Below are positions 48,986 through 61,849 of a DNA stretch of 64,000 nucleotides, piece after piece. The stretch lies in assembly GCA_946894095.1 (NCBI GenBank), contig OX335657.1:4712001-4776000 (forward strand), given 5' to 3'. The notes beneath the pieces are model-generated. The model worked only from the letters and a program-made list of their open reading frames with translations, searched no databases and was not told the origin of the DNA. The position numbers were made by a program, and so were the translations under genes. The stretch comes from Incurvaria masculella (Eukaryota > Arthropoda > Insecta > Lepidoptera > Incurvariidae). Every line of letters starts with the position of its first letter. Position 1 is the stretch's first letter.

Positions 48986-50514
48986 ACTCCAATTTATCAT
49001 GACGCGGCAAGTAAATAAGACTCGGCATCGAAGGTCAGAAGTCCTCGTTGACCGTGGCTCCACATCAAGGTCACGGGATGGAGCAGCTGACAAGTGACAG
49101 CGAGGTTAGTGCTTCACATGACGGCGGCCGCAGCCGCGGCTTGCGGCGGCGGGGCGTGCGGCCAGACGCTCCCCGCACCCGGTACGGTCGGTACAAACAT
49201 AAGTTTTAACGGGAATATTTAAAATTATATTTTATATACATTAAGTATTACACCAAATTTACAGGTTGTTTGCTTTCGGGAATATCAGGCTTAAGGTTAA
49301 ATGCAGAATCAAGGTTGACTCATACCTTAAAAATATTGTCAAATCGTTGTTAACACCTTAAGATATCTGCAAACATTATAAGGCGACTAGGCGGTGGCGG
49401 AAGACCAGCGGTTGGAGGGACCCGCCCATCCAGGACTGAGCCAAAGCCTTTTTACGAATTACATAGGTAGTACCACGGTTTATTTTTTTCCTCAAAGCTG
49501 TATGTGATTTGTAAGAAAGTGTAATTTCGTAAAAAAAATATTATTATTATTCATTGAAATGAGACAGTATTTGTCATCTCGTTTTCTTTAAAACTTCCTG
49601 CACCGAATCATGAAGCATTAGACTCATCATTTATCATGTATTTAGGACGATAAGAGGATTATACATGGTTTCAGTATGCATAGAAAAAATTAGCTAAACA
49701 TATTAAAAATGATCTTCAACGATAAAAACCGAGTTGTTGCGTGCCATACCCATCCAAAGTTAAATTAGTTCACAACTAAATAACAACACACTTTTGTTAA
49801 ATGTTTCTTTATGTTTAAGAATATTTGAACATCATATTACATAATTTTCGAAAATCCGGTATGTGCCATAAAAACGTTGGACGCTACAATCACTTTTAAG
49901 TTTTCAATATTATTTATGTCAACTCTATTTATATTGAATAATGTAATTGTGCCAAAGAACTTTCATTTTGCATCTTTTCTCGCTACGATTTGCATATAAA
50001 CAATAGATTAAAAGCGTATACTCGTTTGTCTGCCGTCAGTACATCGGTGGTGCGGATATGTTACGATTGTGTTTTGGTAATTTTGGAATGGTTGTTAAGT
50101 AATAGCTAGCTGGGTCGGCGTCGGCGGTGTGGTGGTGGCGGTGGCTGCGTGTTGCCGCCACCGATTAGAATCTGACTGCTGCCGATCGTTTGGGTTTCGG
50201 TTATGCTCGATACACGAACATTGAGGCACAGATTGAGGGCTCACTGTACCCACCAAGTGGTGAGGTTGAACGGATAAGGAAAGGACATTATGAGGTTTAG
50301 ATTTAAATGAGAACATATATTTTGAACTGCAATGATTAAGTGGGAAATGAAATAATTATATCATGGGCAATGGCCCTCTGCCATGAAGACAAGTTCAGAT
50401 TCAAAAGTTGAGGTTCTATAAAATATTGTATGGACAAATCCCTTTTTTTATGTAACTGGACACGGTTATACCAAACTAACCATCATGATATTAGTCACGT
50501 CACCCCAGTTGTTT
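48986..50514. other. Intronic sequence, nothing recognised
   Basis: A GC-rich patch lies at 49120-49190 and a gtggtggcggtggctg run near 50130. No gene. Confidence 0.3.
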
Positions 50515-50640
50515 GTCGGTATCCGAACCACAGATAGCCGGTAAAAAAACGGTACCTCACCTAGAACCCAAACGCGCTCAGAGTTGCTTCACCCTGATTA
50601 TCGACTCGAACGTTCAACAATCTAGCCGAGCTTACTTTTT
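50515..50640 (-). mobile_element. 5S-like SINE head, decayed
   Basis: tatccgaaccacag, tcacctagaacccaaacgcg and ctcagagttgctt are a diverged reverse copy of the 5S-like head. Confidence 0.45.
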
Positions 50641-51501
50641 ACGAAGCACATGGAATTTAATGAAACTTAGCTCGAGCGAAAGAAAGAAAGAAAGAAATAA
50701 ATTCTGTATTGTGCATATTACATTAAAAACTATACACAGAACAATTCTATCTAACAGATCGAAACTTCACAAAGGCGGACTTATCACCAAAAGTGAATTT
50801 GAGTTATTTTTTTTTATTTTTTTTTTATTAGGTTCGTCAACAAAACCTAAATGAACCTTGGGGGTGATCAGTATAAGAATTCAAAATCAAACAATTATCA
50901 GTTTATATGTGCCCAAATAAAAGGAAGGTCCTGACGTAGATCCAGTTCATTCGAGAATGCTTTTTGATAGGCTCATTTCATAACACTAGGTGTGATATTA
51001 GCCTAGGAAAAAACCCTATCTGTAACAACCAAATAAATCGAAGAGGCAAAATTTGATTGAAGTTAAGCGATGCAGCGTACATTGGCCTCTTCCCTACTTG
51101 GCCTTCCATCCGCTAGATGGCGTCACGTACATGTCAGACTTCCTCAACTCCGCGGCTTTCGGTACATGTTGACGAGTCCGCCCATCACAAGTCCAATGTA
51201 AAACGGCACGGCAAGATGAAAGTGTTTCAACATTTCCCGGGCGAGTGTCGGCTGGTGGGATGCCAGCACGCGCGCCGCGTTTGCCACAAATCAACGGAGC
51301 TGTCGCGGCTTGAAAAATGACCGCGGAGGAACTCTAGACTGCGGCGGGAAGACCCGGCGCTGCCTGGCTTTGGGACGTGATACACTACGGTGTGAGATGT
51401 TATAACATTCCATTGGATACACGATTGTTCGCTTAAAGGTTGACTGCGTGATATAAAAAAATAATCGACTTATTCGTTTTCTCACGGATGCCATTGTAAG
51501 A

Positions 51502-51750
51502 ACATGGGGTCCATTCAGGTAAGAGTGAGTTCGAATTCGTCGCTAAATATAAACTCACTTTTTTTAATAGTTCATGTTTCCACACTTCTTGAACATCATT
51601 TTAGTTTGGTAAAAATCTGGTTTGTCCCATAAATGCGTTTGAACTATAAATAACAGTTACGTTATTTAAATAATAATGTATTTCCCAGCTATTTTTAGGT
51701 TAACTCACTCCCGAACTCGAAGTCACTGTTACCTGAATGGGCTCCCTGGA
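51502..51750. mobile_element. MITE with ~35-bp inverted ends
   Basis: The left end ggggtccattcaggtaagag continues tgagttcgaattcg. The right end is the inverse, cgaactcgaagtcactgtta then cctgaatgggctccctgg. Confidence 0.65.
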
Positions 51751-52978
<1,228 letters not shown>

Positions 52979-53004
<26 letters not shown>

Positions 53005-53209
53005 CGTTACATTGGCGACATCGCCGCCGCAGGCTACGTTGCTGATGAAGGCCATTAAGGTGACGGTGGACGGACCGCGCGAGCCGCGCTCCAAGACGCG
53101 CCACCATGGCTTCCATCCGTTCCACTTCGCGCCGCGGTTCGCGCCAGACCCGCTCATGGGCGGGCTAGCCTTAAAGCTATCAGGTGAGCATTGCCACCGT
53201 ACCTGTTGA
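52979..53209 (+). pseudogene. Runt-domain exon, tandem copy 3
   Basis: This is the third copy, again 205 bp further on. The core from [14 protein letters not shown] to PDPLMGGL is identical in protein to copy 1, although eight codons differ, all synonymously. Nearby non-synonymous changes are PQVASL to PQATLL and LPFK to LALK. The donor ctatcag/gtgagc (53184) and the TGA shortly after it (53207-53209) are kept. Both REPR arginines are present. No in-frame acceptor is visible. Confidence 0.85.
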
Positions 53210-53405
53210 CGTTACATTGGCGACGTCGCTCCCGCAGGCTACGTCACTGATGAAGGCCATCAAGGTGACGGTGGACGGACCGCGCGAGCCGCGCTCCAAG
53301 ACGCGCCACCATGGCTTCCACTTCGCGCCGCGGTTTGCGCCAGACCCGCTCATAGGCGGGGTACCCTTCAAGCTATCAGGTGAGCATTGCCAACGTACCT
53401 GTTGA
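53184..53405 (+). pseudogene. Runt-domain exon, tandem copy 4 (9-bp in-frame deletion)
   Basis: The fourth copy is shorter by 9 bp because the codons for His-Pro-Phe in GFHPFHF are gone, leaving GFHF; this explains the 196-bp step to copy 5. Met-Gly-Gly-Leu has become Ile-Gly-Gly-Val. The GPREPR motif, the donor ctatcag/gtgagc (53380) and the following TGA (53403-53405) are intact. The 5' half of the unit is almost identical to copy 5, so these two separated recently or were homogenised. Confidence 0.85.
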
Positions 53406-53598
53406 CGTTACATTGGCGACGTCGCTCCCGCAGGCTACGTCACTGATGAAGGCCATCAAGGTGACGGTGGACGGACCGCGCGAGCCGCGCTCCAAGACGC
53501 GCCACCATGGCTTCCATCCGTTCCACTTCGCGCCGCGGTTCGCGCCAGACCCGCTCATGGGCGAGCTACCTTTCTTCCTTAAGTTCATTAAACAATAA
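53380..53598 (+). pseudogene. Runt-domain exon, tandem copy 5 (last, donor lost)
   Basis: The fifth and last copy keeps the Runt frame through [12 protein letters not shown] and PDPLMGEL. It diverges after ctacctttc near 53573: the next codons read FLKFIKQ and end at TAA 53596-53598. The ctatcag/gtgagc donor found in copies 1-4 is therefore missing. In a tandem duplication the last copy should carry the original right flank. Either that flank was later deleted or replaced here, or the array grew in a more complex way. No Runx-like coding sequence follows in the remaining 10 kb. Confidence 0.82.
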
Positions 53599-53699
53599 TA
53601 TCCTTCAAATAATCTGAGTAAAGTAACTTTCAGTTTCTACGCAAAATTGTAGGTACGAAAACGATTTCTATGAAAATATTTTGGGTTCATATAACTATA

Positions 53700-53850
53700 T
53701 ATAAGGGTGCTAACGGGTTCCTATTACTAAGCTTCTGCTGTCCGTCCGTCGGGCAGTAAAAAATGTCACAGTTTGTGTTTTTCTATTGCCGAAATATCTA
53801 TTGCAAGGACGCTTCATGTGCGAGTCGACTCTCACTTGGCGGGATTATAC
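53700..53850 (-). mobile_element. Degraded GGGTTCCGT-type element
   Basis: taagggtgctaacgggttcc, gctgtccgtccgtc and cgagtcgactctcacttggc mark a shortened reverse copy directly after the Runt exon array. Confidence 0.5.
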
Positions 53851-54180
53851 ATAAACTCAGAATCTAAATTCAAATATGTCGTAGCATAAACGTATCTAAA
53901 CAAAGTTATTTCAAGAAGCGAGCCGCCTACGACACCTGTCATGAAAATATTAAATCGTAGCGCGAGTCCTGCAGGACCTTCGTCCTGCGTCGCGCGGGTC
54001 AGCTGTCAGGTGACCGGAGGTAATCTGACGCGCCGCACGGCGTGCCACCGACAGGGAATACGACGTGGGACTATTGGACGTTCACTTCGAATAAGATAAG
54101 ACATAGGCTACGTATATATTGTTGAATACCCCGGGAACCACATTTGGAGGTAGAATTAAGCAATTGCGTGTTAAGCAATT

Positions 54181-54345
54181 GCAATCCTGATTCTAGAAAA
54201 CCGCTTTTGTGCCGGTTTTTAAAGCGATTTTCTGGACGAAAATATTCCGAAGCATAGTTTTTTTAATCGATCAAGGTTTTCCGTAGAGAAACTCGCTTTG
54301 AAAACTGCTATAAAAGCGGTTTTTTAGACTCAGGATTCCTGAATC
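54181..54345. mobile_element. Hairpin MITE
   Basis: aatcctgattctagaaaacc and gcttttgtgccggtttttaaa on the left are inverted as aaactgctataaaagcggtt and ttagactcaggatt on the right. Confidence 0.6.
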
Positions 54346-54585
54346 CTGATTACTGAATGCCAGGAATAAACCTGCAGGTGGTCAATTTTGGGAATTTCGA
54401 GTTGATGAAACAGGAGTGTTCCCAGGAGAGGAGTTCACGTCGACATTACTTTGGTATTCTGGTAATCGATCACAGCGCCCCACACGGAATGAGGCACGAA
54501 ATTAAACATCTCCAAGTGTTTTCGAATTCAGCGCTAGCGAAATTGCATCTCCATAAGCGATCTGTAAATGCACTAGGATAGGTCG

Positions 54586-55150
54586 GGAGTTAAGGTGGCC
54601 CAACCCGGCGGGACCAACTCATTCGCGGGCACGGTACAAAACCGTGCTGTTGCGCTCTGGGACCCTCTCTGTTTTTAAAGAATAAGACAGGCTCCGTGAT
54701 GAGGAAGATGCAACATGTCCACAAAAAAGTCAATGTGCATAGTGTATGATTTGGTAAGATTTACGAAAATTTTACGACCACTTATACGACTTATAGCTAA
54801 AAGTTAACCACGACCGCTGTAGTCAAAAATCTAACAAAAACCAAATAGATAATAAATCTTGATTAAATAAGCTATGTCTGATGACTAATCTTTTTACGAT
54901 GTTTTTACTTTATCATTGCGTAATCCACCTACAAAGTTTTTGTATAAAACGCGCGAAAAATTCGAACTTTCGGACCTTATAACTTAGACACCAAACACAA
55001 TTTTACAATGCCAATGGTCATCAGACATCTAGTTCGATCAAATAAAGCTATTTTGAGCAAAATTTTGGATCTCTGACAAGAAATCTGGGCGTGATCTTCT
55101 TTCCCCTTTTGTATGGGGAGATGAGCGGGATGGGCCATCTTAAGTGAGGA
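54586..55150. mobile_element. Possible MITE, ~560 bp
   Basis: gagttaaggtggcccaaccc on the left pairs with gggatgggccatcttaagtg on the right. The interior has no coding frame of note. Confidence 0.5.
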
Positions 55151-55316
55151 TTCATAGGTGTGTATTTTGTATTTAAACGAATCGGGGCAAAAATCTACAC
55201 CTGTAGTTATCAATCATCCTATAGACAAGTAGTTTGCATAGGAACTCCATCGACTTTTTTATTGTTCCATTCAAGATATTAAAAAGATCTGTATATAAGC
55301 ACAAAGCGGATATATA

Positions 55317-56595
55317 GGTTGGGGAAAAAGTTTCTTCGCATTTTTTAAGAAAATTCAAAACATTATTTAATATGGTTTATTTACATTTAACTAAAGTATG
55401 TAGGTACCATTTTGTTCGATAACTTTTTGCCATCTTGTAGGTAGGGACATGATCCCATTGCTATAGAAATATTGGGACTTCTGATCAATATACCGCGACA
55501 AGTGGTTTTGGCAGTCCTCTCGTGATGTTAACCTGACACTGCCTAAAGAATTCTGAAGAGACCTAAACAGGTGGAAATCTGAAGGTGCAAGGTCAGGACT
55601 ATACGGCGGATGCATTAACACCTCCCAGCCAAACTCTCTTAGTTTTTGCTGAGTGGCTAAAGATGTGTGAGGTCTAGCGTTATTATGATGAAAAACCACA
55701 CCCCTTCTGTTGATTAATTCCGGCCGCCTTCTCTCAACTTCTTGCTTTAATCTCATCAGTTGTTCGCAGTAGAGTTCAGAATCGATGGTCCTGCCTGGTG
55801 GTAACAGCTCATAATGAATAATGCCCTTCCAATCCCACCACACACACAGCATCACCTTGTTGCGAGTTAACCCGGGTTTCGCCACAGTCTGTGAAGCTTG
55901 ACCGGCCTTTGACCACGACCTTTTTCGCACGTTCTTGTCGTACGTGATCCACTTTTCATCACCAGTTATCAGCTTCTTCAAAAATGGTTCGGTTTCATTA
56001 CGTCGTAATAAAGAATCACAAATGAGTTCACGGTTCATTAGGTTTCTTTCAGTGAGCTCGTGAGGTACCCAAATATCGAGCTTTTTTGTGTACCCAGTTT
56101 TTTTCAAATGCGCCAAAACTGTTTTGTGGTCAATTCCTAGTTCTTCAGCTACGTCGTAACTACTGATATGCCGATCTTGCTCCACTTTTTCAAAAATGGC
56201 ATCCATTTTATCCGTAATAGGGCGACCAGAGCGACGTGCATCTTTGACATCAAAATTTCCGGATTGAAAACGCTTAAACCAAATTTGTGCTACTCTCACA
56301 GACACTGCACTAGGTCCATAAACATCGCAAATTTTTTTCGCGGCTTGCGTTGCATTTTTACCTTTTTTGTAGTAAAATTTTAAAATGTATCGAATTTCTT
56401 CATTAGATTCACTCATTTTGACAGTACGAAAAACAAATGAGAATCACACATTTTCCTAATTTGAATTTGGAATTATGTTCTTTAAAATTTAAACTTTCAA
56501 TGATACCAAAACCAGCCAGATACAAATAGTATAGCCAAAGAGATTTTATTACAAGTTCATACATACTATAATGCGAAAAGACTTTTTCCCCGACC
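55317..56595 (-). mobile_element. mariner element, complete, 1279 bp
   Basis: Terminal inverted repeats of about 25 bp begin ggttggggaaaaagtttctt on the left and, read inward, ggtcggggaaaaagtctttt on the right, with three mismatches. They are flanked by TA on both sides (55315-55316 and 56596-56597), the usual mariner target duplication. The single gene is the transposase on the minus strand. The structure is intact and the mismatches few, so the insertion is fairly young. Confidence 0.93.
55391..56416 (-). CDS. mariner transposase, full-length frame with mutated catalytic triad
   Basis: This is a 341-residue transposase of the Tc1/mariner superfamily (mariner, D,D34D). It would bind the terminal repeats and cut and paste the element at TA sites. 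The N-terminal ~110 residues carry two helix-turn-helix regions joined by a GRP linker (residues 64-66). The mariner motif WVPHEL is at 116-121. The catalytic domain has D153 in TGDEKW and D280 in YSPDLAPSD. The middle residue, normally Asp in HDNARPH, is Asn245 (codon 55682-55684, AAT on the minus strand), so the triad reads D-N-D with the proper 34-residue spacing. Such a protein should bind but not catalyse. No stop or frameshift is present and the length is normal for the family. The start ATG at 56416 gives a standard mariner N-terminus. Confidence 0.95.
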   Translation of the reverse strand: MSESNEEIRYILKFYYKKGKNATQAAKKICDVYGPSAVSVRVAQIWFKRFQSGNFDVKDARRSGRPITDKMDAIFEKVEQDRHISSYDVAEELGIDHKTVLAHLKKTGYTKKLDIWVPHELTERNLMNRELICDSLLRRNETEPFLKKLITGDEKWITYDKNVRKRSWSKAGQASQTVAKPGLTRNKVMLCVWWDWKGIIHYELLPPGRTIDSELYCEQLMRLKQEVERRRPELINRRGVVFHHNNARPHTSLATQQKLREFGWEVLMHPPYSPDLAPSDFHLFRSLQNSLGSVRLTSREDCQNHLSRYIDQKSQYFYSNGIMSLPTRWQKVIEQNGTYIL

Positions 56596-56597
56596 TA

Positions 56598-57599
56598 TTA
56601 TATTTTTTTATTATCTCTGTTATTTTTTCCTCTTTTTAAACCATAAATACAGTTACAGTGAGTACAAAAATCAACGAATAGTAGTACCTGTTTCACTTTT
56701 TGGAAATCTTATTATTTTGGTTGTTGGTAATTGTTTTCTCTTTTATTCTTTTTATTAATTGTTTGGACATTTAATAGTTCTTCTTCAAGCAAATTAAATC
56801 AAATTGATTGGTTATATGTATTTTTAAGGAAGCTGTGTAGGCCTATAATTAACATGTACACAATAATTTGTTATTTTTAGTAGTGAAACTATGAAACTGT
56901 TTTGTGTATAATGTTGTTGGCATACCAAATAAATAAAATATAAATATAAATACATAGGTATCCTTATGAAATAAAAACCAGAGAAGTTTCTTGTCGGTTC
57001 TAAGCCAGAAGCCTTTAATGGAATCGGCATTCAAAATAATGAACATTAAATCAGAATGTTTAATATGCATCTTTTTTTATTCTACGTATACAGATTCAAT
57101 ATGTATACGTATAAATCTATAATTATAGGACTTTAGTCGCGTTGCGACTCCCTTGGCAGTATATTTCCTATTCCACTGCTTATCCTCGGAACAGTTATAC
57201 CAGACATAAAGATGTTAGAAGATTCATTACTATTAAAGTCGAAATAGAGAAGGAATAATTCAACCTACGCTCACTAGTGTTCATACGAAATGGACTCGAA
57301 TCAACATCAGCCGCCCACACACTGCGCAGAATATTCTAGCCCGGGTCACTCAATTTACTGAATGTCAAAACTACAAATCAGCTGATGCGTTTTTGTCGCG
57401 TTTTGTTTAGTTCCTTACCTATCGAGTAACCTTGTACTGTCTTTATTAGTAGTATTTTTACCCGACTGCGGCGAAGCTAAAATGAAGGGTTATGATTTAA
57501 GCAGTATATGTATGTATGTATATTTGCATTTATATTTGTTACTTTATAGCGCCTAAACTATTCATTAATATAGCACAGGCAAAATCGGCATGGAAAATA
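56598..57599. other. Unassigned sequence
   Basis: 57460-57560 (cccgactgcggcgaagctaa, then tatgtatgtatgtat) looks like an interspersed repeat linked to the following hairpin. No gene. Confidence 0.35.
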
Positions 57600-57785
57600 T
57601 TAAAATAAAAAAGTTTAAAAACTATAACCCGACTACGAAAAAAACACTAATAAGTAAGAAACAAGGTAGGGCTGTTTGATATGATTACTCAATAAAATCA
57701 TGATATTAAACACCACTTACCTTGTTTCTTACCTTTCAGTGTATTTTCAGTAGTCATAGTTATTTTTTACTTTTTTTATTTGATA
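57600..57785. repeat. Long imperfect hairpin
   Basis: taagtaagaaacaaggta and taccttgtttcttacc are perfect inner arms. The similarity extends outward about 75 bp per side (aaaaactataacccgactac against gtagtcatagttatttttta). Confidence 0.7.
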
Positions 57786-57904
57786 GCTGGAAATACCGGA
57801 ATAATATCGATGGTATCAATGTTAATTGGTAAAGCAGCTAATGGAGGAATGAAATCAACCGAAAATTCATAAATGTCATCAACAAAGGCAGGTTAATTTT
57901 ACGT

Positions 57905-58165
57905 AATGTTACTCCTCCGCCGCGAGAACTTTATTAACAGAATATTGACACCACGCGAGCTCCGAGGTCCCTTCTCGGCTTCCATCAGCCGCCGCCGCCT
58001 CACAAGCCGGCAGGTGGCGTGCAAACCTCGTTACCGTCGCCCGTCAAAGGGATGTAACTCAATTACACACCTCGCGCCCTGCGCCCTGCGCCCTACTTCC
58101 GCCGCCGCCGCGCCCGCAGCGCCGCCCAAGCTGCGCCGCCCACGACTTTCCGCCCAAAGCGTATC
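57905..58165. other. GC-rich island
   Basis: A CpG-dense block with gccctgcgccctgcgcccta. An 89-codon frame here has no recognisable motif. Confidence 0.4.
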
Positions 58166-58219
58166 GCGATGCTAGTGAACGCACCGTGCGAACAAAGACG
58201 TTCTTGGTGCGAACTTATC

Positions 58220-58620
58220 AATGGATAACCCGTTAAGGGAATGTAAATGGTTGGTTTAAATTTTTTATAAACTTTACTAAAAAAAATTAAAAATATCAAA
58301 GTCGAGTACTTTTATTACCACTATTTCTGTTACCTTACCTTTTTGTTGCTACAATATTGTTATCTTGTTTATGTAATGAAGGCATCAATACCACGTTTGA
58401 AGATTTTATAATAATTCTAAAAAGTTATGCTAATAAATTACAAAAATATAATTGTTCGGTATTTTTTTAAGATACGATCGAGTTTTAACTATGGTATTTA
58501 AGTATATTTTTTCTAATTTTTTTGTCAAATATTTAAAAAAAACATTTCACCTTTATTTCTTTCTTATAATTTTATAAACTGTCTACGAGCCCTCTATTTT
58601 CCCTTAACGGGTTATCCATT
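58220..58620. mobile_element. MITE with perfect 21-bp inverted ends
   Basis: The inverted end begins aatggataacccgttaaggg (58220) and is exactly inverted at 58600-58620. The interior is very AT-rich and non-coding. Confidence 0.75.
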
Positions 58621-59257
58621 GGTTATAGGGCATCCTGTATATTCCTATTATGCCCAAAATATATTATTGATGTGGGGTAGTGCAGTAAATAAACATAACG
58701 TTTTAAGCTATATTCAATAATAAAGAGTCACTGAATATTAGATTTTAGAGGTAATTACCACACTGAGGATCAATAAGTACAATAAAGAAAAATATTAATT
58801 GAAATTTATATGTTTCTAATATTCTCAATGATTGTAAAGATATGTTGTCCTCAATTATTTATCATTCACACCATGACGTCTCTGGTCAGTTGGACTCAAA
58901 ATTAATGTTTTTATTGGATCTTTGTCACCTATCAATACTCCTCCTCATAACAAAAGGTTCAATCGCCATTTAAAACGATTTGTACCGCTCTCTCAGGTTA
59001 TACTGTGCAGCAAAGCGCAACTGCTTAAGATACCTTGGCAATAAATGGATTCAATGGATGCTAATTTACTTTACAACTTCGGCTGCTCTTTATTACGTTG
59101 CTTAGCTTTTTACATTCAGATAACTTTAAGCGGCGCCCAATTCTGTTTAATTCAAATTTTACTTAAGCGACAATGAACTTTAGGGCATCATGATCAAAAA
59201 GTTTAGTCATTCACATTAAGGAAGTTTTATCAGTAGTATTTAGGTTAGTTATTATTA

Positions 59258-59520
59258 TCCATACTACTATTATAAATGCGAAAGTGACTCTGTCTGTCTG
59301 TTGTGGTCCAACGCCAAACCGCTGGAATAATTTTGATGAATTTCGGTATAAAGATAGTCTGGGCATTGGAGAAAGACATAGGTTTGCGGCAAAAAATATA
59401 CTCGAAGGGGTTGAAATATGGAATGAAAGTTTATATGTGGAACCCAAAAAAATATCCAAGAAATAATTCGGCCCAAATCAGTCCAAAACGACATTGAGCG
59501 GAGCCGGGCACCTCAGCTAG
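59258..59520 (+). mobile_element. Small non-autonomous Helitron
   Basis: It begins TCC after A (59257) and ends CTAG before T (59521), the A/T insertion pattern with 5' TC and 3' CTRR ends of Helitrons. The 5' part tactattataaatgcgaaag and tctgtctgtctg are typical of lepidopteran Helitron families as I know them. The terminal hairpin is weak (tgag/ctca). The open frames inside are short and carry no domain. Confidence 0.7.
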
Positions 59521-59829
59521 TCTATATCAATTCATAAGTGTGGATGAAAAAAACCGATATAGTTTCTTTACAGGTTCTTCGTTTATCGTATTTATGGTAG
59601 TTTTATATCCATTAATTTAAAATAAATTAAATTAATTTGAGGTCATACAACGTACATTTTTATAATAAGCAGACAAAATTCTTTTGAACTCTACATACTT
59701 CGGAAGCAGAATCCAAAGAAATCCTTAATTAATGAGGCACAGGTAAAGTCGTATCCATAAAATGATCAAATAATTCACACTTGCGAACTTGTAAGTACGA
59801 ATGACTTGGTTGACAGTTTTTTTTGAACC

Positions 59830-60005
59830 AGGTGCCATGCCGTTCGGATCTTCGCTTTGTATGTACGTCTACATTAAACTGTATTAAAAACACGGACAAT
59901 TTTTCATTGCCGTTTCGACCATCATTCTATTCAATGCGATAATACTAATCCAGGTGAGTATTTACCATGTAGTAGGGGGAGGGGTTCTATAGTTATACAT
60001 GTACA
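59830..60005 (-). mobile_element. SINE body fragment, antisense
   Basis: aacacggacaatttttcatt, gccgtttcgacc and tcaatgcgataatactaa match the reversed body. Confidence 0.6.
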
Positions 60006-60363
60006 TTCCTATGTATTATGGAGATCGAGCTTGCCGCTATATGCAAGAACAACACTTTTTGACCGTAATTTCTTCACAGAAGTACTGTGAGGTTCGTGAA
60101 GCTCCAACTGTCCGTGTGCGAACCTAAACCAAAGTAACGTAACCTCCCAACGAGCCCACGCGGATGCGAACCCATTTCATCTTTTAACAGCCCTCCACGA
60201 CCCATAACCCTTGGAAAGCCTACGAAATCATGATTAATTATACACACTCACGGCGCTGTGAGTGCTCTACGGAGCCCTGAGAGAAACGACTGCGGTGCAC
60301 CCGGGGTATTGTGAAATGCACATTGGTAGCGTTTGGTGGTGTCGTTTCATTGCCACAAGATGG

Positions 60364-60505
60364 CGAGCTGAGGTACCCTGCTCCGCTCGGGTCAATGTCG
60401 TGTTGGATTGATTTCGGTCAGAATTATTTCTTGGATAAAAAGTAACCCACCAAAAGGCTGGTCCAGGACTATGTATCCATCTACCAAATATAATCAAAAT
60501 CGTTT
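60364..60505 (-). mobile_element. Helitron 3'-end fragment, opposite orientation
   Basis: On the minus strand this matches the 3' end of the 59258-59520 element: aagaaataattctgacc, then gagcggagcagggtacctca, with CTCG instead of CTAG at the terminus. The other limit is uncertain. Confidence 0.5.
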
Positions 60506-60639
60506 GAACCGATATGGCATGTTTAATATAAACATCGACATATTCCCATTTAGAGCTTCGTAAACATTCGGGAGCGAATTTTAAAAGCATGTGCCGCCAA
60601 CCCTTACTGCACTGGCACTGCTACATAGAAATTGATACA

Positions 60640-60840
60640 AAACCAACAAAGGCGGGATTAACCCTACCACCTTCCTTACTTTTACAAAGTTTTATGAGAA
60701 ATACGAACCACAGCCACCTTCAACATCGAAAACGGTAACCCATCCGGAATCTGACTGCGCCAAGAGGTGCTATACGTTGATAAAATACGCAAATTAATCG
60801 GGCGAGTGGTTCGAAGTTATCGCTCTACATGATATCGTGG
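60640..60840 (-). mobile_element. 5S-like SINE head, antisense, diverged
   Basis: gcgggattaaccctacc, then acgaaccacagccacctt, then aacccatccggaatctga and gcgccaagaggtgct. Confidence 0.5.
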
Positions 60841-60844
60841 AACT

Positions 60845-61457
60845 TTCTGTAGTAGGCCTTTTTAACACCTACAATTTTCAAGTACATAGTTTTAATTTTT
60901 CTCTCCGTTGCGTGGCTAAGAAGAAGTAAACAAAGAAATAAAGGCCCGCCGCCTCGGGGCATTCCGGTTTGTATGACAGCTATATCTTAACGTAAGCGGA
61001 ACTGAATTATATATAGCCTATCCTGTGTCCCGTGTATTTACAAATACGCGTAGTAAGTTTCATCGAATTCAGATGATTGGTTTAAGTGTTATGGAGGAAC
61101 ATACATACATACATACATACAGAACTGATTTATAAAAAACCTCAATTTAGTCTTAGTATCATACACAAAATCTACAAACGAAGTATCTTAGAAAACAAAG
61201 CAACTTACTCCAAGAGCACCCCTTACAGATTTATTATTAGTATAAATAGATGAGGTCCCTGTACAACTTCTGATCCCCCTTTTCATCGCCTTTGAGTTTA
61301 GTTTCGCCAGAAAAGGTAGCCTGTGTCCTTTCCCAAGGTCCATACTTTGTCTTTACCAAATTTAATCAAAATCGGTTTTAGCGGTCCAGCCGTGAACACG
61401 TAACAGGCAGAAAAGTTGTATCTTATTTATTATATTAGAATCGATTGTTTATTAATT
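60845..61457. other. Degenerate interspersed repeat
   Basis: 61095-61122 is (ACAT)n. 61355-61440 (ttaatcaaaatcggttttag, then gtgaacacgtaacaggcag) resembles the end of a Helitron- or RTE-type repeat. Confidence 0.4.
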
Positions 61458-61625
61458 GTCAGCCTCGGAGCCCAGGGGCGCGACGCCTTGCGATTCGATA
61501 ATGTCGGTTAGGCACCTCTGAGCGCGATTAGGTTAGGTTTTGTAACTATCTTCAACCGTTGAGGCTGGCTGTGGTTCGGATTCCACGTAAAACTGTAGGT
61601 TACCTTACTTACTAAGTGGTAGGGT
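61458..61625 (+). mobile_element. 5S-like SINE head with start of body
   Basis: tgtcagcctcggagcccagg, cgcgacgccttgcgattcg, gcacctctgagcgcgattag, then accgttgaggctgg and ttccacgtaaaactgtaggt. It breaks off at 61625. Confidence 0.6.
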
Positions 61626-61849
61626 TGACGAAGGTCATAATATTTCCGAATCACTGTATCTCCGCGCCGCGGTGGCTGCGTCACATCTCACGCGCCACTT
61701 TAAGTCGCAGTCTTTGCCGAGTATTAATGAGGGAGCAACGAAAATTAAATATATTAACGGGTGCCAAGAATTTAGGCAAATGTGCTTCTGCGCGTGTCAA
61801 CCCTAGTATTACGCGCTTCGTGAAAGATGACATAGTTAGCCGTTTTGGT

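Noticed and set aside
56168..56383. Plus-strand frame within the mariner
   Set aside because: Antisense shadow of the transposase.
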